Source: SZUA-309 sp965230005
Lineage (GTDB): Bacteria; Pseudomonadota; Gammaproteobacteria; Pseudomonadales; Azotimanducaceae
DNA: 64,000 nt
Assembly: GCA_965230005.1 (NCBI GenBank)
Contig: OZ245934.1
Span: 744,001 to 808,000 of the forward strand
Direction: 5' to 3'
The position numbers were made by a program, and so were the translations under genes. The notes beneath the pieces are model-generated. The model saw nothing but the letters and a program-made list of their open reading frames with translations. It was not told the DNA's origin and ran no database searches. Numbering within the stretch: the first letter of the stretch is position 1; each line of letters opens with the position of its first letter. Of the stretch, positions 50,455 through 59,683 are shown piece by piece.

Positions 50455-51095
50455 ACGCGTCTCGGCATGCCGGTGATCTCGTACAACTCGTCTATGGCCT
50501 GGTCTTCGCTGAGGACCTTGATGGTGGCCATACCCAGCGCCCGCGCCGGTTTCAGGTTGATACCGAGGTCGTCGAGAAAAACGGCCCGCTCCGGAGCAAC
50601 GCCGAGCCGCTCGCAGGCGAGCTCATAGATTCTAGGATCGGGCTTTCGCACCCCTTCGATACTTGACTCGACGACGGTGTCGAACAGCGACATCACCTCA
50701 GCAACCGCGGCAGCTTTATTCGCATCCCTCGCCATGCCGGGACCGGAGCCGGACTTGACGTTGTTGGTGATGCAACCCACGCGATAGTTCTCTTTGCATT
50801 GCTTCAGCACACTCACCATTCGCGGGCGCACGTCTCCGGACAGCAGGGCAACCACCTCCCGGCCGGTGATCCGATGTCCTGCGGCTGCCGATTCCTCGGC
50901 GAAGGCGGTGTCGAACTCGTCGAGCGAAATGCGGCTCGATTCGAAGCGCGCCCAGGCGTTGTCTTCCGGGTTGGTGGCGTTGATGGTGCGAATGAAGTCT
51001 GCCGCGATGCCACGTTCTGCTTCGAAACGGTTGAAGGCCTCGAAGGGGCTCGTGGTGAGCACGCCTCCGAAGTCCCAGAGTACTGCCTCAATCAT
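50451..51095 (-). CDS. HAD-IA family hydrolase
   Basis: A 214-residue haloacid-dehalogenase-type hydrolase. LWDFGGVLT (motif I, nucleophile Asp8), CITNNVKSG (motif II), GVRKPDPRIYELACERLG (motif III lysine) and FLDDLGINLKPARALGM (motif IV) are clear. The DFGG variant with glycine where many phosphatases have the second aspartate is shared with a subgroup that includes epoxide-hydrolase N-terminal phosphatase-like domains. Substrate unknown. It overlaps the kinase gene by four bases in the convergent sense. Confidence 0.87.
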   Translation of the reverse strand: MIEAVLWDFGGVLTTSPFEAFNRFEAERGIAADFIRTINATNPEDNAWARFESSRISLDEFDTAFAEESAAAGHRITGREVVALLSGDVRPRMVSVLKQCKENYRVGCITNNVKSGSGPGMARDANKAAAVAEVMSLFDTVVESSIEGVRKPDPRIYELACERLGVAPERAVFLDDLGINLKPARALGMATIKVLSEDQAIDELYEITGMPRRV

Positions 51096-51239
51096 GGCGG
51101 ATCCTTAGCGTCGAGGCAGCGGATGGTAATGCAGAGCCAGGCTCAGTCAACGTAAAGGCGCCCCGGTACCTTTGCCTTGGGGGACGCCTCTGCTAGCGTC
51201 GCGTGCTGACAGGCATTCGAAACACTTGGGGAGACTTGC

Positions 51240-52025
51240 ATGGATATGGAAGGGGCGGTCGCCATCGTCACGGGCTCATCGTCAGGGGTCGGCGCTGCCT
51301 GCGCCCGGCAGCTTGCTGAGAAAGGCGCCCACGTTGTCATCAACTACGCAAACAATTCGGCCGGGGCGGAGGCCACCCGGACGGCCTGCGAAGCTTTTGG
51401 TGTGGAAACAGAAATCGTCCAGGCAGACGTCGCCAGCGACGTGGACTGTCGTCGCCTGGCGCAAACGGCCCTGGATCGCTGGGGTCGGATTGATGCGCTG
51501 GTGAACAATGCAGGGACCACCAAGTTCTGTGACCACGGCGATCTCGAAGGCCTCGACGCCGAAGACTTCCAGCGCATCTATGCGGTGAACACCGTGGGTG
51601 CCTATCAGATGGTTCGAGCCGTTGAGCCAGCCATGCGCCGCGGCGGCCGCGGCGCCATCGTCAACGTTGCTTCAATCGCAGGTGTGATGGGCGTGGGTAG
51701 CTCCATCGCTTACGCGGCATCGAAAGGCGCGCTCATCACCATGGGGCTGTCGCTGGCCCGCGTGCTTGGACCGGAGATCCGGGTCAACACCATCTGTCCC
51801 GGTTTCATTCAGGGCGACTGGCTCGAGCAGGGCATGGGGGAAGAACGCTACCGCGCGGCTATGGACTTTCTCGAGAGCACAACGCCGCTGCGCCTGACGA
51901 CAACCCCGGAGACGATCGCCGAAGGGGTGCTTTACTTCATCTGCGGCGCCGATGTGATCACTGGCGAAACGCTGATCCTCGATGGGGGCCAGCATCTGAA
52001 TCAGCTGGCCTCCGGACGGCGCTGA
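51240..52025 (+). CDS. SDR family oxidoreductase
   Basis: A 261-residue short-chain dehydrogenase. TGSSSGVG binds NAD(P), NNAGTTKF follows, VASIAGVMGVGSSIAYAASKGAL contains the catalytic serine, tyrosine and lysine, and GETLILDGGQHL is the C-terminal motif. ATG 51240 follows GGGGAGA. The acyl or sterol substrate cannot be determined. The gene ends immediately before the phoU stop codon of the opposite strand, with no gap. Confidence 0.88.
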   Translation: MDMEGAVAIVTGSSSGVGAACARQLAEKGAHVVINYANNSAGAEATRTACEAFGVETEIVQADVASDVDCRRLAQTALDRWGRIDALVNNAGTTKFCDHGDLEGLDAEDFQRIYAVNTVGAYQMVRAVEPAMRRGGRGAIVNVASIAGVMGVGSSIAYAASKGALITMGLSLARVLGPEIRVNTICPGFIQGDWLEQGMGEERYRAAMDFLESTTPLRLTTTPETIAEGVLYFICGADVITGETLILDGGQHLNQLASGRR

Positions 52026-52709
52026 TCAGACTGGCCCAGGGGAATCGGCGCGGCGGACATCCATGCCATTGACAAGATAAACCACGTACTCGGAGAGATT
52101 CTTGGCATGGTCGCCGCAGCGCTCGAGGGCGCGGGCGATCCATAGCACCGTCAGCAGGCGCTCGATGTTCTCCGGCTGCGATTTCATCAGGACGCCCAGT
52201 TCCTGGACGATGGCGTCGTAGGCTTCGTCGACGGCGTCGTCGAGCATGATCACCTCAACGGCCGTCTCCGTACTCTGCCGCGCGAAGGCGTCGAGAGACC
52301 GGCCCAGCATCGTCAGGACCTGCTCCGCCATGGCACGAACAGTCGTGTACTGGTCGCCGGGCACTTCGAGATTGGCGACCCGGAGCACCATCTTGGCAAT
52401 ACGTTTAGCCTCGTCTCCAACTCGCTCCAGATCCGTGCTGGCTTTGAGAATGCTGATGAGCGTGCGCAGATCCGTAGCGGCGGGCTGGCGCCTGGCGATG
52501 ATCTGCACGCAGAGTTCGTCGATGTCGACTTCCATCTCGTTGACGGCACGGTCGCCGGCGCGCACCGTCTCCGCGAGCTCTGCGTCGTGTCCGTAGAGCG
52601 CCTGACAGGCATTCTGTACCTGCTGCTCCACCAGACCGCCAAGTTCGAGCAGCAGGTTACGGGCTGTGTCCAGCTCCGCGTCGTATTGTTCTGATATGTG
52701 ACGGTTCAT
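52026..52709 (-). CDS. phoU: phosphate signalling regulator PhoU
   Basis: A 227-residue, all-helical protein with two PhoU repeats that mediates inhibition of PhoR by the Pst transporter when phosphate is ample. The metal-binding patterns DLERVGDEAKRIAK and ALERCGDHAKNLSEYVVYL, one in each repeat, are diagnostic. It is the last gene of the seven-gene phoBR-pstSCAB-phoU block, four bases after pstB. Confidence 0.95.
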   Translation of the reverse strand: MNRHISEQYDAELDTARNLLLELGGLVEQQVQNACQALYGHDAELAETVRAGDRAVNEMEVDIDELCVQIIARRQPAATDLRTLISILKASTDLERVGDEAKRIAKMVLRVANLEVPGDQYTTVRAMAEQVLTMLGRSLDAFARQSTETAVEVIMLDDAVDEAYDAIVQELGVLMKSQPENIERLLTVLWIARALERCGDHAKNLSEYVVYLVNGMDVRRADSPGPV

Positions 52710-52713
52710 GGAC

Positions 52714-53526
52714 TCAACCGTACCTGCCGGTGATGTAATCTTCGGTCTGCTTTCGTGACGGGTTAGTGAAGATATTCTCCGTTCGACCGTATTCGATGAG
52801 CTCGCCCAGATACAGGAATGCGGTGTGATCGGACAGTCTAGCAGCCTGCTGCATGTTGTGCGTGACGATTACGATCGTGTAGTCGGCTTTCAACTGGTGG
52901 ATGAGCTCTTCGATCTTCAGCGTGGAAATCGGATCCAGCGAGGAAGCGGGTTCGTCGAGCAGCAATACGGACGGCCGTACGGCGATAGCCCGTGCGATCA
53001 CGAGCCGCTGCTGCTGGCCGCCGGATAGTTCCAGCGCGGAGTCCTGCAGCCGGTCCTTCACCTCATCCCAAAGCGCGGCGGATCTGAGCGCCCATTCGAC
53101 CTGTTCCTCGATCTCCATCCGCGATGGCCGGCCCTGGATTTTCAAGCCATAGGCGACGTTCTCGAAGACCGATTTGGGGAAGGGGTTGGGCTGCTGAAAG
53201 ACCATGCCGACGCGCCGGCGCAGCTCCGCGACATCGATTTCCGGCCCGTAGATGTCCTCTCCGTTGAGCAACACGCGACCGCGTGTGGAGGCTGATTCGA
53301 TGAGTTCGTTCATGCGGTTGAAGCAGCGCAGCAGCGTCGACTTGCCACAACCGGACGGACCAATGAACGCCGTGACCTCGTGGGCAGCGATGTCCAGATC
53401 GATGCCCGAGAGGGCGTTCTGTTCGCCGTAGCTGACCCCGAGGTTTCTGACCTTGAGAGCGGGTGTCTGCTCTTCCTCGGTGCTGATGTGCCCGCTCGCC
53501 AGGCTTTTTTCCCAGGGTGCTTTCAG
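52714..53526 (-). CDS. pstB: phosphate ABC transporter ATP-binding protein PstB
   Basis: The ATPase of the high-affinity phosphate transporter. The frame is open back to the pstA stop, and the essential Walker A (GPSGCGKST, residues 56-64 in this numbering) lies upstream of the first ATG at 53313, so that ATG cannot be the start. No ATG, GTG or TTG occurs between the pstA stop and Walker A; CTG 53526, preceded by GAGGAAAGGA, is proposed, giving 270 residues. RVGMVFQQPNPFPKSVFENVAYGL, LSGGQQQRLVIARA and LLDEPASSLDP complete the ATPase. Confidence 0.9.
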   Translation of the reverse strand: MKAPWEKSLASGHISTEEEQTPALKVRNLGVSYGEQNALSGIDLDIAAHEVTAFIGPSGCGKSTLLRCFNRMNELIESASTRGRVLLNGEDIYGPEIDVAELRRRVGMVFQQPNPFPKSVFENVAYGLKIQGRPSRMEIEEQVEWALRSAALWDEVKDRLQDSALELSGGQQQRLVIARAIAVRPSVLLLDEPASSLDPISTLKIEELIHQLKADYTIVIVTHNMQQAARLSDHTAFLYLGELIEYGRTENIFTNPSRKQTEDYITGRYG

Positions 53527-53541
53527 AAGACCGTCCTTTCC

Positions 53542-55215
53542 TCAACTGCTGCCACGGTAGCGGGCCTCCAAGCGGTTCCGCAACAGGATTGCGGTCAGGT
53601 TCAGGAGCACGATGATGCTGACGAGCAGCAGTGCTGTGGCGTAGACGAGAGGCTGCGCGGCTTCGGCATTGGGACTCTGGAAGCCGACGTCGTAGATGTG
53701 AAATCCGAGATGCATGAACTTCCGTTCCAGATGCAGGAATGGAAAGTTGCCGTCGATGGGTAGCGTTGGCGCCGACTTCACCACACCGACGAGCATGAGC
53801 GGGGCAACCTCTCCGGCAGCCCGGGCCACCGCGAGAATGGTGCCCGTCAGGATTGCCGGCGATGCCAGCGGCAGCACCACACGGAACAGGGTCTCAGCCC
53901 GGGTGGCGCCGAGGGCCAGGCTGCCATCGCGGATTGCCCGGGGGATCCTTGCGAGGCCTTCCTCAGTGGCGACGATCACGACCGGTACCGTCAGCAGCGC
54001 TAGGGTCAAAGAGGCCCAGATCAGTCCCGGAGTACCGAAAGTCGGCGCGGGCAGGGCGGCCTCGAAGAACAGGCGGTCGAGGTTGCCGCCGATGAAATAG
54101 ACGAAAAACCCGAGCCCGAAGACGCCGTAGACGATGCTCGGCACACCGGCGAGGTTGTTCACCGCGATGCGGATCAGGCGCACGAGTGGCCCCTGGCTGG
54201 CGTATTCCATGAGGTAGATGGCGGCGATCACACCCATGGGCGTCACCAGAACGCTCATGAGCAGCACCATGAGCACCGTGCCGAAAATCGCAGGGTAAAT
54301 CCCGCCTTCCGTATTGGCTTCCCGCGGAGCTTCGGACAGGAACAGCCAGAGGCTCGAGGCGAAGTGCTGCAGTTTCTGAAACCAGCTCATACGGTTCGGC
54401 TGCCAGGCACGAACGATGCTGCCCAGCGAAAGCACTTCCAGTCCGCCGTCGGCGCGCCGGAACTCGACGCTATCGCGATCGAGATCGCGCCGCAGCGTTG
54501 CCAGTTGCGCTTCAAGGCGACCAAGTTCCACCAGCAACTCCGCTTCCGTGGCTGCGAGGCCGGGATCCTCGCCCTCCGACCCCTCGGCCAAGCGCCGCTC
54601 GCGCAGGGTCAGTCGCAGCTGATTCAACCGATGGTTGAGAGGATTCATCTGCTGCCGCTCGATGCGGCGAATCTCGTCGCGCAGTGTCTCCACCCGCCTC
54701 AGCGCCGCCTGAAAGTCGGCCCAGAGTGCTTCCGGATCGCTGACCCTGGTGCCCGCTACTGTCATGCTGTTGAGCCAACCGAACGCATCACCCCAGGCGA
54801 CCCGCTCGAGCTGCACGGCGTCGACCGGCGCGCTGAAAGCCTGCACATCCTGCGCATACACCCAGCGGAAGTCTGGTGGACTGCTGCGACGGTTGCCGGT
54901 TTTCAGGAGGTATCGTTCGATCTGCGTACTTTCCGTCGGGCGTCCCGTAACTTCCTTGAAGCTGGCCGCCGACAGCGTCTCCCGTTCGACGAGTTCACCC
55001 AGAAGTGCGGCGGCCTCCTGCTCCGGCGGCGCGTGGTCGAGGGCGATCAGCTCAGCGGGCCAGAAGTGGCCGAAACCGCGGACAGCAATGAGTGTGAGGA
55101 GGCCGATAACGGCCGTGACGCTCAAACCTACGGCCGCCGCCGAAGTCCACAGCCAGACATCGCCGCTGGCCAGCCAGCCGCTGACGGCGCCGGATTTTCC
55201 GGATTCAGAGCGCAC
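53542..55215 (-). CDS. pstA: phosphate ABC transporter permease PstA (long form)
   Basis: A 557-residue permease, much longer than the 296-residue E. coli PstA. One N-terminal helix (VGLSVTAVIGLLTLIAV) is followed by a large periplasmic insertion with a coiled-coil part (about 170-260). The permease core has the helices around VLMVLLMSVLVTPMGVIAAIYL, IRIAVNNLAGVPSIVYGVFGLGFFVYF and the EGLARIPRAIRDGSLALGATRAET coupling loop. Long PstA forms occur with long PstC in Pseudomonas and Vibrio. GTG 55215 overlaps the pstC stop. Confidence 0.93.
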   Translation of the reverse strand: MRSESGKSGAVSGWLASGDVWLWTSAAAVGLSVTAVIGLLTLIAVRGFGHFWPAELIALDHAPPEQEAAALLGELVERETLSAASFKEVTGRPTESTQIERYLLKTGNRRSSPPDFRWVYAQDVQAFSAPVDAVQLERVAWGDAFGWLNSMTVAGTRVSDPEALWADFQAALRRVETLRDEIRRIERQQMNPLNHRLNQLRLTLRERRLAEGSEGEDPGLAATEAELLVELGRLEAQLATLRRDLDRDSVEFRRADGGLEVLSLGSIVRAWQPNRMSWFQKLQHFASSLWLFLSEAPREANTEGGIYPAIFGTVLMVLLMSVLVTPMGVIAAIYLMEYASQGPLVRLIRIAVNNLAGVPSIVYGVFGLGFFVYFIGGNLDRLFFEAALPAPTFGTPGLIWASLTLALLTVPVVIVATEEGLARIPRAIRDGSLALGATRAETLFRVVLPLASPAILTGTILAVARAAGEVAPLMLVGVVKSAPTLPIDGNFPFLHLERKFMHLGFHIYDVGFQSPNAEAAQPLVYATALLLVSIIVLLNLTAILLRNRLEARYRGSS

Positions 55216-57388
55216 CGTAGCGCTCCCGGAGCCGCTGCCGGACCAACTCGGCGACGGTGTTGAAAAGGAAGGTCAGCAGAAACAGCACGAGGGCAGCGAG
55301 AAACAGGATGCGGTAGTGAGAGCCTCCCACCTCGGTTTCGGGCAGTTCAATGGCAATGTTGGCCGCGAAAGTGCGCATACCCTCGAAGAGATTCATGTCC
55401 ATGATCGGCGTATTGCCCGTGGCCATGAGGACGATCATGGTCTCCCCAACGGCCCGACCGGTGCCGATCATGAGTGCGGAGAAGATGCCGGGACTCGCGG
55501 TAACCATCACCACCCGGCTCAGGGTCTGCCAGCGGGTCGCGCCGAGGGCGAGAGAGCCGTTGACGAGATGCCTTGGTACTCCGTGGATGGCATCTTCCGC
55601 AATGGCGAAAACCGTCGGGATCACCGCAAAGCCCATGGCAACACCGACCACCAGGGCATTGCGCTGGTCGTAAGGGAGGCCCAGGTGCGCGTCCAGCCAT
55701 TCCGGCAGATCACCGGCAAACAGGCCTTCTTCCAGCGGCACCCCCAGGGTCAGGGCTGCGCTGATCGTCAGGATCACCACGGGCACCATGAGTAACCCAT
55801 ACCAGCCCTGGAGCCGGGCGCGATAGGCGCTTGGCAACTGGGTAACGAAGGCGGAGATCAGCACGATAACCAGCGGTAACAGAATAAGCGCTGCAAGGAT
55901 GCCGGACAGGTTCGCTTCGACAATCGGGGCAAGCCAGAGACCGGCGAGAAAGCCGAGAATCACCGTCGGCAGTGCCGCCATGATCTCGACGGTGGGCTTG
56001 ACGAAACTGCGCATGGCGGGTGCCATGGCGTAGGCGGTGTAAAGGGCGCCAAGCACGGCAACGGGCATGGCGAAGAGCATCGCGTAGAAAGCGGCTTTCA
56101 GCGTGCCGAAGAGGAGGGGAGTGAGGGAAAACTTCGGTTCGAAGTCATTGTCCGCGCCGGATGACTGCCAGCTGTGTACGGGTTCGCTGTAACCCTCGTA
56201 CCAGACACGCTCGAAGAGGGCGCCGAGAGAAACTTCCGGGTGTTCGTTGGCAACGCGGAACGCCTGTACCGTGTCGGATTCCGTAGTGGCCAGGAACACG
56301 TCTGCGCGCGGTGACAGGGCGAACAACGGATCAGTGGTCAATGGGAGACCGAGCTTTGCACTCGTCAGCGCCCGGGTCGTCGTGCTGTGCAGCAGGGTCA
56401 GGGTGCCCGCTTCGTCGACGGTCACAAAGCCTTTGCGCCGTGGTTCCGGAATAATGTGGCGGATGTCTCCCGGCAGTTCGAAGCCTCGAATCCGCTCGAG
56501 GCGGGGGCCTGCCCCGGTGGCAAACCACTGCTCAACGGTCTGCTGATTGTCGGCAATGAGCAGCGAGTAGCCACCGACGAGAGTGGCGGCGCTGAGCAGC
56601 GTCCGATCCGGTTCCAGCAGGCGTTGAGTGCCCAGGGAAGACAGCCGACCGCTGCGACTGATACTGACCGTTTCCAGCAGACCGTCCTTGCGGAGCAGGT
56701 ATAAGAGTCGCCCGCGCGGACCCATGAGGCTCAAGTCGTAATTACGTTCGAGCTCGAGGCTCTCCCTGCGGGGCTTTAGGAGCGCGAAGCCGGGCTCGGG
56801 GTCGTCGAAGATCCAGAGCTGCAGCTCCCGACCGCTGAGGCTCGCCAGCAGCAGCCGATTCTCAGTCCTGTGCACGATCGGCTGCTCGCCGAGCTCGAGC
56901 GCCAGCCACTCCGCCGTGAAGCGGGGTCGAAGGCGGGCATCGATGCGCCGGGTGTCGTTCGTGAAGCTGACGGGATAGTCGGCATCGAGCAGCAGCACAC
57001 TGCCATCGGCGTCGATGACCGCATAGTTGCCGGAGCGTGGGCTCATGCGCAGGGCGCCGCGCAGAGGACGCCCAACGCTGCCGCTGTGGACGTCCGCGCC
57101 GTTGCTGAGATCCCAGAAGCGGTAGCGACCACTGGCGTCCAGGGCAAAGGCGATTTCAGAGTTTTCGCTGACGTCCAGGATCAACGCTTGGGCGAGATCC
57201 GCGTCAAAGCGTTCTGCTGGTTCGATGGATGCCGGTGCAAAGACCGGCGCGATGACCCAGAGCAGATAAAGAAAAATCAGGGCGATCGACACCATGACGC
57301 CACCACCGCCCAGGGCCACCACGGCCCGGGTGCTCCTGTCGATGAATGCCCGCCGTCTCGCCCCTGGTCTGTCCTGCCTGAGCTCCAT
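55205..57388 (-). CDS. pstC: phosphate ABC transporter permease PstC (long form)
   Basis: A 727-residue permease, far longer than the 319-residue E. coli PstC. An N-terminal helix (VVALGGGGVMVSIALIFLYLLWVIAPVF) precedes a large periplasmic domain (about 45-420) with propeller-like repeats (ISRSGRLSSLGTQRLL, FVTVDEAGTLTLLHS). Six core helices begin at about 430, with PTVEIMAALPTVILGFLAG and the LGATRWQTLSRVVMVTASPGIFSALMIGTGRAVGET region. It overlaps pstA by 11 bases and follows pstS. Confidence 0.93.
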   Translation of the reverse strand: MELRQDRPGARRRAFIDRSTRAVVALGGGGVMVSIALIFLYLLWVIAPVFAPASIEPAERFDADLAQALILDVSENSEIAFALDASGRYRFWDLSNGADVHSGSVGRPLRGALRMSPRSGNYAVIDADGSVLLLDADYPVSFTNDTRRIDARLRPRFTAEWLALELGEQPIVHRTENRLLLASLSGRELQLWIFDDPEPGFALLKPRRESLELERNYDLSLMGPRGRLLYLLRKDGLLETVSISRSGRLSSLGTQRLLEPDRTLLSAATLVGGYSLLIADNQQTVEQWFATGAGPRLERIRGFELPGDIRHIIPEPRRKGFVTVDEAGTLTLLHSTTTRALTSAKLGLPLTTDPLFALSPRADVFLATTESDTVQAFRVANEHPEVSLGALFERVWYEGYSEPVHSWQSSGADNDFEPKFSLTPLLFGTLKAAFYAMLFAMPVAVLGALYTAYAMAPAMRSFVKPTVEIMAALPTVILGFLAGLWLAPIVEANLSGILAALILLPLVIVLISAFVTQLPSAYRARLQGWYGLLMVPVVILTISAALTLGVPLEEGLFAGDLPEWLDAHLGLPYDQRNALVVGVAMGFAVIPTVFAIAEDAIHGVPRHLVNGSLALGATRWQTLSRVVMVTASPGIFSALMIGTGRAVGETMIVLMATGNTPIMDMNLFEGMRTFAANIAIELPETEVGGSHYRILFLAALVLFLLTFLFNTVAELVRQRLRERYGAL

Positions 57389-57413
57389 CAGTCGTCCCTC
57401 GCCGATTCCGCCA

Positions 57414-58403
57414 TCAGAGCAGTTTCTCGAGCTCCCTGCCGGCGACCGCCGGAGTGAGTGGAACGTAGCCGTCCCGGCTGACGATGCGCTGCCCTTCCTC
57501 AGAGAGCACCAGGCGCAGAAACTCGAGTTCGAGTGGTGGCAGCGGGGTATTGGGTCGCTTGTTAATGTAGATGTAGAGGTAGCGGGACAGGGGATAGTCC
57601 CCTTCGCTGACCGTGGTCGTGGTTGCGTTCAGTGCCGGGAGGCCGGCTGCTTCGGCGATGGCCAGCGCCTTGACGCCGGAAGTCAGGTAGCCGATCCCCG
57701 AGTAGCCGATGCCGTTCACGGAGGAAGCGACGGCCTGTACGACCGAAGCGGATCCGGGTTGCTCGTTCACCGTTGCTTTGAAGTCCCCGGAGCAGAGCGC
57801 CACCTGCTTGAAGTAGCCGTAGGTGCCCGAGACGGAATTGCGTCCATAGAGCTGGAGGGGACGCCCGGTCCAGCTGCCGGACAGACCAGCGTCGCCCCAG
57901 CGCCGGATGTCTTTCGGTCCACCGCAGCGACGGGTAACGGAGAACATGGCGTCCAGCTCCGGAAGCGTCACCGCATCGAGGGGATTGTCTTTGTGCACGT
58001 AGACCGCCAGCGCATCTACGGCTACCCGCACGGCCGTCGGCCGGTACCCGAACCGCAGCTCGAAGGCTTCGAGCTCACGGTCTTTCATGGGGCGGCTCAT
58101 GGGACCGAAATTGGCGGTCCCTTCAGCGAGGGCGGGAGGGGCTGTGGAGGACCCGGCCGCCTGGATCTGCATGTTTACGTTTGGGTGAGATCGCGTAAAG
58201 GCTTCGGTCCAGAGCGTCATCAGATTGGCAAAGGTATCGGAACCGGTGCTGCTCAGATTGCCGACCAGGCCGACGGTGTGCCTGTCTGCGGGATAGGTCC
58301 GCTGCGCGTCTGCAGCGCCGGCCGGTTCCGGCAGCAGGCTCGAAGCGAATAGAAAAACCAGGCCGATGAGTGTCGGCTGGCGGCTGCGAACGGAGTTTTT
58401 CAA
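57414..58403 (-). CDS. pstS: phosphate ABC transporter substrate-binding protein PstS
   Basis: A 329-residue periplasmic phosphate-binding protein with a signal peptide (LIGLVFLFASSLLPEPAGAADA, cleavage after AGA). GNLSSTGSDTFANLMTLW and RNSVSGTYGYFKQVALC contain the serine/threonine loops that hold phosphate. It belongs to the longer PstS type seen in Pseudomonas. It begins at TTG 58403, which overlaps the phoR stop (TTGA). Its production should be limited by this start unless coupling to phoR is strong. Confidence 0.92.
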   Translation of the reverse strand: MKNSVRSRQPTLIGLVFLFASSLLPEPAGAADAQRTYPADRHTVGLVGNLSSTGSDTFANLMTLWTEAFTRSHPNVNMQIQAAGSSTAPPALAEGTANFGPMSRPMKDRELEAFELRFGYRPTAVRVAVDALAVYVHKDNPLDAVTLPELDAMFSVTRRCGGPKDIRRWGDAGLSGSWTGRPLQLYGRNSVSGTYGYFKQVALCSGDFKATVNEQPGSASVVQAVASSVNGIGYSGIGYLTSGVKALAIAEAAGLPALNATTTTVSEGDYPLSRYLYIYINKRPNTPLPPLELEFLRLVLSEEGQRIVSRDGYVPLTPAVAGRELEKLL

Positions 58404-59680
58404 GCGAGCTGTGCGGTGGGGAAGTCGCAGTAAAAAGTGCTGCCCTTGGCCAGCTCGCTGTCCACCTGCAGCTGCGAATTGTGGCGTTTGAGGACGTGTT
58501 TGACGATCGCGAGGCCCAGACCGGTGCCACCCCGCACCCGAGCCTGCGCCAGATCGACGCGATAGAAGCGCTCGGTAATCCTGGATAGGTGCTCCTTCGC
58601 GATACCCATGCCGGTGTCTTTGACGGAGAACCGGGCGCCGCCTGGAATCTCCTCCCAGCTCACGCAGATGTCTCCGCCATCCGGGCTGTATCGTACCGCA
58701 TTTGTCACGAGGTTCAGGCAGGCGCTGTGCAGTTCGCTGTCGATGCCGAGGACCTGCGTGCGGGTTTTCTGGTTCACGCGAATGTCGTGGCGACCCCCGG
58801 ATAGCGCTCGGGCGTCGCCCACGATCGCGTTCATGAGTACGTTCATGTCTACCGGCGCGAGCTCGTCGGCGGATGGACTCGGGCTCGACTCGAGGCGCGT
58901 CAGCAGGAGCAGATCGTCCACGAGAGCACGCATTCTTGCGGTCGGCGACAGCAGCTTGTTGACCAGTTCCAGCGTCGTTTCCCGATCGAGATCTTCATTC
59001 ATGAGGGTCTCGATGTAGCCGACGATCACCGTGAGCGGCGTGCGCAGCTCGTGGGAGACGTTGGCGATGAAGTCCTGGCGCATGGACAGCAGGCGGTTCA
59101 ACTCCGTCACGTCCCGGACCAGGATCATCGACTGCTCCGGCGTCATCTCGATGCGGCGGGCTTCGAAGCGCGCATCTTCATCAAAGGGTGAAGAGAACTC
59201 GACCAGGTCGCCGTCGACCTGATTCCGCACGAGACTGACGAACTCCGGTTCACGGACCAGGGCGGCCAGATTGTGCCCCCGGTCTCCCGGCGCGAGATTG
59301 AGCATGTTGCGGGCGGCGATGTTCAGGTTTTCGATGTTGCCCTGGTCGTCGAGGATGATGGCGGCATCCGGCAGAGCGTCGGTCATGGAACGGAGCGACT
59401 TGAAGCGGCGCAGGGTCAGGGCGTGGCGGCTTCGGGCACGGCGCAATGCCTGATAGATCGGCGCCGAGAGCCGTTGCCAGGCGTCCTGTTCATTTCTGGG
59501 TCGGCTCAGCGGCTGTCGGGCCCAACGTGCCAGCAGCCGGCGTTCCCGATACTGACCCAGGGACCAGACGACGGCGGCTCCGAAGAAGCTCCAGCCGTAG
59601 TAGCCCGAAAACCAGCCGACCGCTGCCGCCAGCAGGGCCAGGCCCAGTAACAGCAGGGTTTCCTGGCGGGACAGCTTCAT
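58400..59680 (-). CDS. phoR: phosphate regulon sensor histidine kinase PhoR
   Basis: A 426-residue membrane kinase. Two N-terminal helices (about 9-28 and 29-42) anchor it without a large periplasmic sensor, as in E. coli PhoR. A PAS domain (about 98-195) follows. The dimerisation domain has NVSHELRTPLTVIVGY with phospho-acceptor His210. The ATPase domain shows N, G1 and G2 boxes (NLVTNAVRYS, VKDTGMGIAKEHL, RGGTGLGLAIVK). It lies three bases after phoB and overlaps pstS by four bases. Confidence 0.95.
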   Translation of the reverse strand: MKLSRQETLLLLGLALLAAAVGWFSGYYGWSFFGAAVVWSLGQYRERRLLARWARQPLSRPRNEQDAWQRLSAPIYQALRRARSRHALTLRRFKSLRSMTDALPDAAIILDDQGNIENLNIAARNMLNLAPGDRGHNLAALVREPEFVSLVRNQVDGDLVEFSSPFDEDARFEARRIEMTPEQSMILVRDVTELNRLLSMRQDFIANVSHELRTPLTVIVGYIETLMNEDLDRETTLELVNKLLSPTARMRALVDDLLLLTRLESSPSPSADELAPVDMNVLMNAIVGDARALSGGRHDIRVNQKTRTQVLGIDSELHSACLNLVTNAVRYSPDGGDICVSWEEIPGGARFSVKDTGMGIAKEHLSRITERFYRVDLAQARVRGGTGLGLAIVKHVLKRHNSQLQVDSELAKGSTFYCDFPTAQLA

Positions 59681-59683
59681 CTG

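Noticed and set aside
53314..53541. Frameshifted or truncated pstB
   Set aside because: The Walker A region is in the same frame as the rest of PstB; only a standard start codon is missing.
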